From NCBI GenBank assembly GCA_903851225.1, contig CAINNT010000150.1, positions 1 to 31,000 of the forward strand: a stretch of 31,000 nucleotides of DNA, in the 5' to 3' direction. Below, one piece after another: positions 24,135 through 31,000 of the stretch. Source of the DNA: an uncultured Chloroflexota bacterium. Lineage in GTDB: Bacteria > Chloroflexota > Limnocylindria > Limnocylindrales > Limnocylindraceae. The translations under genes and the position numbers were made by a program. Positions within the stretch are counted from its first letter, which is position 1. Every line of letters starts with the position of its first letter. A model generated the notes under the pieces. That model was not told the DNA's origin and made no database searches. It saw nothing but the letters and a program-made list of their open reading frames with translations.

Positions 24135-24156
24135 GCGCGCCACAGGAATGCGCGCC
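24135..24156. repeat. Two GCGCGCC repeats upstream of the prenyl synthase gene
   Basis: GCGCGCC occurs at 24135-24141 and 24150-24156, an 8-base spacer apart, between recO and the prenyl synthase gene. The shared GCGCGC core is self-complementary, so it can also be read as an inverted repeat. It might be an operator; chance is not excluded in GC-rich DNA. Confidence 0.25.
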
Positions 24157-24178
24157 GGAATAGAGACTGGGAGGACTC

Positions 24179-25228
24179 GTGAGCGATCAGCGGCAACAAG
24201 CGGCGGGTGATCTCTTGAGCCTGAGCCTTGACGAACTCGTTGCCGCCACCGATCGAACGATCCTTGCACTCCTCGCCGAATGGGAGGAGCCGATTACGGC
24301 CCCCATGTATGAACAGATTCGCTATCACCTGGGCTATGCCGATCCGGCTGCACGTCCTGGCAAGCGCATGCGCCCACTCCTTGGACTTCTCGCCTATGCC
24401 TCGATCTCACCAGATTGGGAGCGTGCGCTCCCAGGAGCCGCGGCTGTAGAGCTCGGGCACAATTTCTCGCTCGTTCACGACGACATCGAGGATGGTGATG
24501 CGGAGCGACGCGGTCGACCAACGCTCTGGGTGCGCGACGGAGTGCCACAGGCAATCAATACAGGTGATGCGCTGTTCACGATTAGCCGAGTCGCACTCCA
24601 CCACCTCACACTCCTCGGCTTCTCAGACGCCAAGGTGATTCGCCTGATGAAGCTCTACGACGAAACGTGTCTACGGCTGTGCGAGGGCCAGTTCATTGAC
24701 ATCGCAGCCAGTGCACAAACGGAGATGCAGAGCGTTGAGCATTACTTCGAAATGATCGGGCGAAAGACCGCTGCGCTCATCTCGGGCTCGGTAGAATCGG
24801 GAGCGATCCTTGCAAGTGACGACGAGGAGGTCATCCGCCGATTCCGCAACTTCGGCTGGGCGCTTGGACTCGCCTTCCAGATCAACGATGATCTCCTTGG
24901 CATTTGGGGCGACGAGGCGGCTACTGGAAAAGAGGCCTCTGATCTGGCTCGCCATAAGAAGACTCTCCCCGTCCTTCACGCCATGGAGCAGGCCAGTCCC
25001 GCCGACCGTGCGGTGCTCAAGAACCTCTACGCCGAGGTCAACCCAGGCGCTGAATCCGTTGCCGCGGGCCTGCAGGTCCTTGAGCGCACCGGGTCGCGCG
25101 AATACACCCGTCTGCAGGCGCATGATTGGCGGGCCAAGGCGATCAGCGAGATTCGCAGCTTGTCACAGTTGAACCCACGCGCCGTCGCGAAACTTGAGGA
25201 GATTATCGATCGGGTGATCTCCGCCTAA
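24179..25228 (+). CDS. idsA: Polyprenyl (geranylgeranyl-type) diphosphate synthase
   Basis: trans-Prenyltransferase condensing IPP with allylic diphosphates; 349 residues. First Asp-rich motif DDIED at 101-105 in LVHDDIED, preceded by the basic GKRMRP (61-66). The second Asp-rich motif reads INDDLLGIWGDE (236-247), lacking the usual fifth-position Asp, a form common in actinobacterial IdsA enzymes, with KKTLPV shortly after. Product length is not decidable; geranylgeranyl or longer chains for carotenoids, quinones or lipid carriers are candidates. GTG 24179 has GGGAGGA at 24169-24175. IspE, which acts earlier in isoprenoid supply, is encoded 3 kb away. The stop overlaps that of the convergent gene. 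Confidence 0.88.
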   Translation: MSDQRQQAAGDLLSLSLDELVAATDRTILALLAEWEEPITAPMYEQIRYHLGYADPAARPGKRMRPLLGLLAYASISPDWERALPGAAAVELGHNFSLVHDDIEDGDAERRGRPTLWVRDGVPQAINTGDALFTISRVALHHLTLLGFSDAKVIRLMKLYDETCLRLCEGQFIDIAASAQTEMQSVEHYFEMIGRKTAALISGSVESGAILASDDEEVIRRFRNFGWALGLAFQINDDLLGIWGDEAATGKEASDLARHKKTLPVLHAMEQASPADRAVLKNLYAEVNPGAESVAAGLQVLERTGSREYTRLQAHDWRAKAISEIRSLSQLNPRAVAKLEEIIDRVISA

Positions 25229-26541
25229 TCGGCGCTGGCAGCGGGCTTTGCCGGGTCCCAGGTCACCCGAACCTTGCCGACCCGACGTCCAATCACCTTG
25301 ATCACCGTGATGGTGAAGGGATCGACTGCCACGGTGTCACCCACAACGGGGACTCGGCCAATGCGGTGATAGACGAAGCCACCCACGGTGTCGTACTCCT
25401 CATCGTCCTCGAGCTCAATCGCCGGATCAACAAGTTCACCCATCTCGTCAATGTCAGCTCGGCCGTCAAGGATCGCCTCACCTTCGTGAACGATCACTTT
25501 CATCGGCTCCTCTTCATCGAACTCGTCCTGAATCTCTCCGACGATCTCCTCTAGAAGGTCCTCAATCGTCACAAGACCCGCCGTGCCACCGTACTCGTCA
25601 AGCACGATCGCCATGTGCACGCGGCGTCGTTGCAGTTCGTTGAGCAGGTCATCGACCGCCTGTGACTCCGGAACGAAGAGCGCTGGTCGCATGATGTCGC
25701 GCAGGCGCGGCCGCGGCCCGCCCGCAGCAATGATGCGCAACAGGTCTTTGGCGTAGAGGATGCCGACAATGTGGTCGACCGACTCTTTGTAGAGCGGTGT
25801 TCGGCTGTGCCCCTCCGTCAGGACCAGCGCGACAGCCTCATCAAATGTTGCATCTTGATCGATCGCCACGATGTCGATACGCGGCACCATCACCTCATGC
25901 AGCTTCGAATCGCTCAGTGACATCACGGCGCTTATCATCTGCTCCTCTTCGGCTTCAAGGACTCCCTGCTGGCTCCCCTGCTCCACGATCAGTCGAATCT
26001 CGGCCGCGGAAAGTTCTGGCGTGCGCGTTGGGTCAATGCCAAATGGTTTCGAGATGAGCTTGGTGAGCGCCACGAGCACCGCAACGAGCGGGCTGACAAC
26101 CTTGGCAAAGAGGCTGATCGGGCCCGAGACAACGAGTGCGATCCGGTCGGGATTGGCGAGAGCAAGCCCCTTCGGGATCAGTTCGCCGAGCACGATGGAG
26201 ACGACCGAGACGACGAAGGTTACGAGGAGTAGCGCGATCGTATCCGCCTGGTCTGCCAAGAGCGCTATCCCTCTCAGAGGCTCGGCAACCACGGTCACGA
26301 TGCTCACGGCGGCGACCGCGGAGGCGAGTGCGCCGAGGAAGGTGATCGCGACTTGAATCACGGCCAGGAAGCGCCCCGGATCCCGCATGAGGACCTGGGC
26401 TCGCTTGGCGCGGCGGTCACCCGCCTCAGCGAGCTCGTCGAGTCGGGTGCGACGAACAGAGACAAACGCGATCTCAGCGCCGACGAAGAACCCGTTGATG
26501 AGAATCAGCAGCAGAATGACCAGAATATCGGTGCCAGGCAT
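25225..26541 (-). CDS. CNNM/CorC-HlyC family membrane protein (hemolysin-like transporter)
   Basis: 438 residues with the usual three-part layout: a DUF21/CNNM membrane domain (about 1-195, beginning ILVILLLILINGFFVGAEIAF), two CBS domains (about 205-330; MVPRIDIVAIDQDATFDEAV and the GGTAGLVTIEDLLEEIVGEI signature) and a C-terminal CorC_HlyC domain (about 350-430). Family members are implicated in Mg2+/Co2+ export or homeostasis; true haemolytic activity is not implied by the name. ATG 26541 follows the glmU stop by two bases, its GGAGG lying within the end of glmU. Last gene of the tsaD-rsmA/ispE-ridA-glmU operon. Confidence 0.9.
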   Translation of the reverse strand: MPGTDILVILLLILINGFFVGAEIAFVSVRRTRLDELAEAGDRRAKRAQVLMRDPGRFLAVIQVAITFLGALASAVAAVSIVTVVAEPLRGIALLADQADTIALLLVTFVVSVVSIVLGELIPKGLALANPDRIALVVSGPISLFAKVVSPLVAVLVALTKLISKPFGIDPTRTPELSAAEIRLIVEQGSQQGVLEAEEEQMISAVMSLSDSKLHEVMVPRIDIVAIDQDATFDEAVALVLTEGHSRTPLYKESVDHIVGILYAKDLLRIIAAGGPRPRLRDIMRPALFVPESQAVDDLLNELQRRRVHMAIVLDEYGGTAGLVTIEDLLEEIVGEIQDEFDEEEPMKVIVHEGEAILDGRADIDEMGELVDPAIELEDDEEYDTVGGFVYHRIGRVPVVGDTVAVDPFTITVIKVIGRRVGKVRVTWDPAKPAASAD

Positions 26542-26543
26542 GC

Positions 26544-27917
26544 TTACGCCTCCCGGATGATGCGCGCAGGCACGCCGACCGCCGTGCAGCCATCGGGAAT
26601 ATCAGCGAGCACTACTGTGCCCGCCCCAGTCTTTGCGCCAATGCCAATCCCAGCTGGAGCAACAATGAGTGTCCCCACGCCGGTGAAGGCGTCGGCGCCG
26701 ATGTGCGTCTTCTGTTTCCTCTCGCCATCATAGTTTGCCGTGATGGTGCCCGCGCCGATGTTGGCGCGTTCGCCGACGACCGCATCTCCTAGATACGAAT
26801 GGTGGCCCACCTTCGCACCAGAGGCGAGGTTTGTCGCCTTGAGCTCGGCGAAGTTTCCAATGTGGCAATTCGCCTCAATGAGGCATCCCGGCCGCACATG
26901 TGCAAACGGTCCAATGTCGACGCTATGAGAAATACTTGAACCTTCGATCGCCGATGAACGAACGACACAGTCCTCCGCGATCGTGGACGACTCAATCCGT
27001 GAACCACTTCCGATCCGTGTGCGAGCACCAATCGTAGTTGTCCCAATGAGCGTCACGTTCGGTTCGATAACTGCATCTGCAGCAATGTTGACCTGACCGT
27101 CAATCCAGGCGGTCGTGGGATCAATCAGCGCCACACCTCGATCAAGATGTCCCGCGTTGATACGCTCGCGCAGTGCAGCCGCGGCATCTGCGAACTGATG
27201 TCGATCGTTCACACCTTCAAGCTCGATCGCTGGGCCGTACACGATGGGGGCTGGGGTACCCTCAGCGTGCGCGGCGGCAACCAGGTCAGTCAAATAGAGT
27301 TCACCGCTCGCTTTTGATGGCTTGATGGCGCCAAGCGCTTGGGTGAGCCATGCTCGATCAACCGCGTAGAGACCGGCATTCACCGTGCCGATGGCACGCT
27401 GCGTTTCGCTGGCATCGCGCTCCTCCACGACGCTGACCGCCGATCCGTCACCCGATTGGATCACGCGGCCGTAGCCGGTTGGGTCTTCGGCTTCAAAGGC
27501 GGCCAGCGCAAAGGGCGCGCCCGATTCTCGACGCGCAGCGACAAGGTTGCGCATGAGCCCTGCGGTGATGAGCGGCGTGTCGCCGCAGGCGATGAGTAGC
27601 TCGTTTACAGAAGGGGGGAGGGCAGCCAGCGCACAGCGAACTGCATCGGCGGTGCCGAGCGGCTTTGGCTGCTCTGCGATCAACACGCTCCCGTCAAGCA
27701 GTCCCTCGAGCGCCGCAGTCGCGGGCGACAGAACAACGACCGAGGTTTCGGCAAACGCATCATTGGCAGCCGCTACCACCCATCCAGCCATCGGTCGGCC
27801 GAGCAATTGGTGCAACACCTTAGGAACTTGAGACTGCATCCGCGATCCCACTCCTGCGGCGAGGATGATGGCCGTCACGCCCTTGAGGCGTTCCGGCCCG
27901 CGACTTGAAGGGTTCAT
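26544..27917 (-). CDS. glmU: Bifunctional GlmU (UDP-GlcNAc pyrophosphorylase / GlcN-1-P acetyltransferase)
   Basis: Last two steps of UDP-N-acetylglucosamine synthesis for peptidoglycan; 457 residues, normal length. The N-terminal uridyltransferase has LAAGVGSRM (19-27) with KVLHQLLGRP, and GDTPL downstream. The C-terminal left-handed beta-helix shows repeated hexapeptides, the acetyltransferase signature VGHHSYLGDA and TANYDGERKQKTHIG. The ATG overlaps the ridA stop (ATGA), so it is coupled to it. The window also contains murI, so two cell-wall precursor enzymes are encoded here, in separate operons. Confidence 0.95.
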   Translation of the reverse strand: MNPSSRGPERLKGVTAIILAAGVGSRMQSQVPKVLHQLLGRPMAGWVVAAANDAFAETSVVVLSPATAALEGLLDGSVLIAEQPKPLGTADAVRCALAALPPSVNELLIACGDTPLITAGLMRNLVAARRESGAPFALAAFEAEDPTGYGRVIQSGDGSAVSVVEERDASETQRAIGTVNAGLYAVDRAWLTQALGAIKPSKASGELYLTDLVAAAHAEGTPAPIVYGPAIELEGVNDRHQFADAAAALRERINAGHLDRGVALIDPTTAWIDGQVNIAADAVIEPNVTLIGTTTIGARTRIGSGSRIESSTIAEDCVVRSSAIEGSSISHSVDIGPFAHVRPGCLIEANCHIGNFAELKATNLASGAKVGHHSYLGDAVVGERANIGAGTITANYDGERKQKTHIGADAFTGVGTLIVAPAGIGIGAKTGAGTVVLADIPDGCTAVGVPARIIREA

Positions 27918-28303
27918 CCTGCGGCGCCGCCTCGCTTTGCGATGGCTTCGATTTCGACCCGCCCACCCTTTGGAAGCGCGGCGACCTGCACCGTTGAACG
28001 AGCTGGGAACGGATCCGAAAAAGCTCGACCGTAGATCTCGTTGACGGTTGCGAAGTCAGCGAGGTCAACGAGGAAGATCGTGGTCTTGACGATGTCGTCA
28101 AACCCATACCCTGCTGCGGTCAGGAGTGCGCCAAGGTTGGTGACCGCCTGTTCCGCTTGGGCGGCGACGCCGTCAGCGAGCACGCCAGTCTCGGGATCGA
28201 GCCCGAGCTGCCCGGAGCAATAGAGTTCTTCGCCAACAGCAATGGCCGGGCTATACGGTCCGATTGCGCCAGGGATTCCCGCCCCGGTGATCGAGCGCTT
28301 CAC
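27914..28303 (-). CDS. ridA: RidA-family reactive enamine/imine deaminase
   Basis: 129 residues, the normal size for the YjgF/YER057c/UK114 family. RidA hydrolyses 2-aminoacrylate and related imines released by PLP enzymes, as a trimer. GAIGPYSPAIAVG near the N-terminus and the C-terminal PARSTVQVAALPKGG with IEIEAIA-type ending (VEIEAIAKR) are family marks; the arginine of ARST is the substrate-carboxylate ligand. GTG 28303 overlaps the ispE stop (GTGA), and its own stop overlaps the glmU start. Confidence 0.92.
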   Translation of the reverse strand: MKRSITGAGIPGAIGPYSPAIAVGEELYCSGQLGLDPETGVLADGVAAQAEQAVTNLGALLTAAGYGFDDIVKTTIFLVDLADFATVNEIYGRAFSDPFPARSTVQVAALPKGGRVEIEAIAKRGGAAG

Positions 28304-30216
28304 GCTTCTCCCCTTTCGCCAGTGCCTGGCGCACTTAGTCTCGTTGCGATAACGGAGGGTCGGACACCTTCGGGTGCCACGAGCTCCCCGCTCGCGAGGG
28401 CGTTGGCGATCAGGGTTGCCCCCTCCTCAGCCTCTCTCTGTGAAGGATAGAGGAGGAAGAGGGTTGGCCCCGAACCCGAGAGGGAGAGGGGTCGCCCAAG
28501 CAGGCGGCGAAGGGCGTGATCAAAGGGGCGCAGCCACGGCGCAACGGCACGGGCAGGGGTCACGAGGTCGTTTGCTGATGCCAGGGCGGCAGCGCGCTGC
28601 AGCAGCCCCTCCCCGCTCAATCCAACCGCGAGTTCGGCGGCAAGGTGCTGCGAGCTGACCAGAGCTGCCCCCTGCGCCGAGCCGCGAAGCCCGGCGGCGA
28701 ATGCGGCAAATACGTCCGGGGTTCGAAGCGGCAGGCCTGGCGTGATCAGCAGCACTCCTAGGGGTTCACCCCTCCACGGGGCCAGCGGGGTGACCGACTC
28801 ACCACGGCCCTCCATCAGCGCTGGCGAGTCAACCAAGAAGAGCGGAACATCGGAGCCTACTTGGGCGGCGACGTCGTTGAGCGTCTCGTCATCGATTTCG
28901 AGATCAAAGAGTTCGATAACGCCAAGGAGCGTAGCGGCGGCGTCACTTGAACCGCCGCCTAACCCTGCAGCGACGGGGAGGCGCTTTTCAAGCACGATCT
29001 CAACCGGGGGAACCTCGCAAACGCGTCGCAGCGCTACGAGCGCCACAGCGCACAGGTTCTCGCCCGCCAGATCAAATGGCACGCCAGCGAGTCGAATGGA
29101 GTCAACTCCCTCGGTCGCCCGACGCAGGTACAGCCGGTCACCCGCTTCAAACTGCGCGACAACGGAGTGGAGCTCGTGGTATCCATCGGGCCGCTTGCCG
29201 ACAACGGCGAGCGTCAAGTTGATCTTACCGTGGGCTACCAACTCAACCGTTTGGTGTTCTAGGTTCCGCGGGCGTCGCGTAGTACGCCCGCGAACCTCGA
29301 CACCACCACCTGTGCTGCGACGCACAGTGGCGGCTCGAGCTGCCCTCGTCGGCACACCTGCGTCCAATTCGGGGAGTTCTGCAAGAAGGGCGATCCAATC
29401 CTGCACGGAGAGCGTCTGGGCTCGTTGATCGGGGCTCAATCTCGCACGCTCGAGTGCCGCAACGATCTCAGTTTCCAGGAAAGGAAGTGCCCTCGGTAAG
29501 GCATTTCGCAGTTTCTTCCGCCGTTCACGGAATCCCGCCTGAACCAAGCGCCAAAGACGCTCTTCGTCGTGCGGGGTCAAGGTGAACGAGCCGTCACCCG
29601 TTCGATGCTCGAGCAACAGAATCGCCGAATCAACGCCGGGCACCGGATCAAACGCCTCACGCGGTACCCGAGCAACGATTGAGGCTGCGGTGCGCGCTTG
29701 GACGAACGCCGTGAGATACGACCAATCACCCGGCGCAGCGGCCACGCGCTCGGCCACCTCCAACTGCACAAGCAAGACGATGCGCTCTGGGGGCGTAGAG
29801 AGAACGAGAAGTCGGTGCAGAAGTGGACTCGTAACGTGATATGGAATGTTTGCAATGACGCGCCAGCTCCCGCTCCGTGGGAGGTGCGACGCAAGATCAA
29901 CGGTGAGCGCGTCGCCATGCACGAGGGACAACTGCCCCGTGCTCAGGTGCGACGCAAACTTTTGACGAAGTCGAGGAATCAGATCGTCATCAAGCTCAAC
30001 GGCAACGACGTTCGCGCCACTGGCGAGCAGAGCCTCCGTCAGGAATCCAAGCCCGGGACCGATCTCCAAGACCGTCTCGCCTTTGACAGGGGCACCCGCT
30101 TGCACGATGCGATCACGCACATTCAGATCGTGGAGGAAGTTCTGGCTAAGGCGCTTCTTGGCCGAATGGCCATCAACCCGGCTGCGGCTTGATGCTTGCC
30201 GATACTTTGGGCTCAT
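28300..30216 (-). CDS. rsmA-ispE: Fused RsmA (KsgA) 16S rRNA dimethyltransferase - IspE kinase
   Basis: One uninterrupted 638-residue frame carrying two enzymes. Residues ~16-281 are RsmA, which dimethylates two adenines near the 3' end of 16S rRNA: KKRLSQNFLHD, LEIGPGLGFLT (50-60) and NIPY (123-126). A linker of about 40 residues, rich in Arg and Thr (283-322), leads to IspE (~324-638), CDP-methylerythritol kinase of the MEP isoprenoid pathway: catalytic K331 in AHGKINLTL, RPDGYHEL, the GHMP ATP loop LPVAAGLGGGSSDAA (about 413-427), GSDVPLF and SLSGSGPT. ATG 30216 overlaps the tsaD stop (ATGA). In-frame GTG codons exist in the linker, so separate IspE translation is possible, but I see no good ribosome-binding site there. 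Confidence 0.9.
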   Translation of the reverse strand: MSPKYRQASSRSRVDGHSAKKRLSQNFLHDLNVRDRIVQAGAPVKGETVLEIGPGLGFLTEALLASGANVVAVELDDDLIPRLRQKFASHLSTGQLSLVHGDALTVDLASHLPRSGSWRVIANIPYHVTSPLLHRLLVLSTPPERIVLLVQLEVAERVAAAPGDWSYLTAFVQARTAASIVARVPREAFDPVPGVDSAILLLEHRTGDGSFTLTPHDEERLWRLVQAGFRERRKKLRNALPRALPFLETEIVAALERARLSPDQRAQTLSVQDWIALLAELPELDAGVPTRAARAATVRRSTGGGVEVRGRTTRRPRNLEHQTVELVAHGKINLTLAVVGKRPDGYHELHSVVAQFEAGDRLYLRRATEGVDSIRLAGVPFDLAGENLCAVALVALRRVCEVPPVEIVLEKRLPVAAGLGGGSSDAAATLLGVIELFDLEIDDETLNDVAAQVGSDVPLFLVDSPALMEGRGESVTPLAPWRGEPLGVLLITPGLPLRTPDVFAAFAAGLRGSAQGAALVSSQHLAAELAVGLSGEGLLQRAAALASANDLVTPARAVAPWLRPFDHALRRLLGRPLSLSGSGPTLFLLYPSQREAEEGATLIANALASGELVAPEGVRPSVIATRLSAPGTGERGEA

Positions 30217-31000
30217 GCTGGAACCGCCGTCCCGATGCGCCACTGCGCATGAACCTCGACACCTCTGCTCGGCTCCTGGTAGGTGCCTCGTTCGTCACGA
30301 AGTAGCGCGTCACCCGCTGCGCCGATCATTGCCGCATTGTCTGTGCACCATTTAAGCGGCGGCACCACGAGCGTTCGGTGCTCCTCGGTTGCGACGGAGG
30401 TGAGCGCGGCCCGGAGGGGCCCGTTTGCCGCCACCCCGCCGCCAACAATGAGCGAGCATTCTGGGTGCTCGCGCAGGGCACGCTGTACCCCCGCGCGCAG
30501 GGCACCGACGATTGCCTGCTCGGTCGCCGCGGCAATGGCGATTGCTGCCGCAGGAGAGAGAGGGTGCTCCGCGAACTGCCGCGTGAGTGTTGCGGCGCGA
30601 CCTGGGCTGTGGTTCGTCAGGCCGCTCGAAGCTAGCGCTTGGCGAATCGCTGCCGTCTTCACCCCGCTGAACGAGAAGTCGTATGGCTGCTCGGTCTTAG
30701 CAATCGGTAGGGGCGTGATCAGGGTGCCTCGTGGCACGTTTGCGGCGAGTGCCGAGAGTGCCGCACCTCCGGGATACGGAGCTCCGAGGATACGTGCAAT
30801 CTTGTCGAAGGCCTCACCTGCGGCGTCATCAATGGTTCCGCCGAGGCGTTGTATGGCCCCGTCGCGCTCAATCCGCACGAGGAGTGTGTGCCCGCCTGAA
30901 ACCACCAGCCCGATCGCCGGAAGCGTTGGTTCCTCGGCGCCTTCAGCGTCGGTTAGCCATGCGGCACGAAGATGCCCCTCCAAGTGGTTCACAGGAAGCA
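30213..31000 (-). CDS. tsaD: tRNA threonylcarbamoyladenosine synthase subunit TsaD, 5' part beyond window
   Basis: Catalytic subunit for N6-threonylcarbamoylation of A37 in ANN-decoding tRNAs. About 262 C-terminal residues are visible; roughly the first 90 lie off the right edge. The frame is open to base 31000, so the apparent GTG at 30992 (in PVNHLEGH) is internal. Metal-binding HLEGH, LVVSGGHT, GEAFDK, the GVKTAAIR region and WCTDNAAMIG near the C-terminus with the metal-ligand Asp all match TsaD. Promoter-proximal visible gene of the rsmA/ispE-ridA-glmU operon, coupled by ATGA. Confidence 0.93.
   Translation of the reverse strand, partial: LPVNHLEGHLRAAWLTDAEGAEEPTLPAIGLVVSGGHTLLVRIERDGAIQRLGGTIDDAAGEAFDKIARILGAPYPGGAALSALAANVPRGTLITPLPIAKTEQPYDFSFSGVKTAAIRQALASSGLTNHSPGRAATLTRQFAEHPLSPAAAIAIAAATEQAIVGALRAGVQRALREHPECSLIVGGGVAANGPLRAALTSVATEEHRTLVVPPLKWCTDNAAMIGAAGDALLRDERGTYQEPSRGVEVHAQWRIGTAVPA

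Overview
The window comes from a compact, high-GC bacterial chromosome. It is almost wholly protein-coding: I see no rRNA, tRNA, CRISPR array, insertion sequence or phage gene, and no gap above about 150 bases. The gene content (a B. subtilis-type nucleoside ABC transporter, an actinobacterial/chloroflexal-style deoC, an IdsA-type prenyl synthase, DUF4446, adjacent rsmA and ispE) together with many promoters sitting right against start codons suggests Chloroflexota (possibly a freshwater Limnocylindria-like lineage) or a relative of Actinomycetota. This placement is an inference, not a measurement.

Layout. (1) 1-7418, minus strand: a nucleoside uptake and breakdown operon read add, BMP lipoprotein, ATPase, permease, permease, nucleoside hydrolase; the last gene runs off the left edge. 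(2) 7497-12566: divergent deoC, then a two-gene aldehyde dehydrogenase unit on the minus strand (one catalytic enzyme plus one degenerate partner), then a divergent aminobutyraldehyde-dehydrogenase-like gene. Together (1) and (2) look like a catabolic island turning nucleosides into bases, pentose, glyceraldehyde-3-phosphate and acetate. (3) 12575-16750: an FtsB/DivIC-like protein, an unknown acidic protein, a CapA-like lipoprotein, MTA/SAH nucleosidase and glutamate racemase. (4) 16743-18565: methyltransferase and agmatinase-family enzyme, in one operon with murI. (5) 18662-22865: DUF4446 protein, a UvrD helicase fused to a PD-(D/E)XK nuclease, and a four-helix membrane protein, all translationally coupled. 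(6) 22944-25228: a small membrane-anchored protein, recO and a polyprenyl diphosphate synthase. (7) 25225-31000, minus strand: tsaD (partial), a fused rsmA-ispE gene, ridA, glmU and a CorC/HlyC-type membrane protein, tightly coupled.

The strongest points for follow-up are the single-frame RsmA-IspE fusion, the ALDH16-like enzyme split into an active subunit and a pseudoenzyme, a recurring -10-like box 6-8 bases before start codons without a Shine-Dalgarno sequence (leaderless mRNAs), a 17-bp divergent gap in which two such boxes overlap on opposite strands, and a perfect 15-bp hairpin between the binding-protein gene and the rest of its ABC operon. I do not see an obviously new defence or mobile system here.
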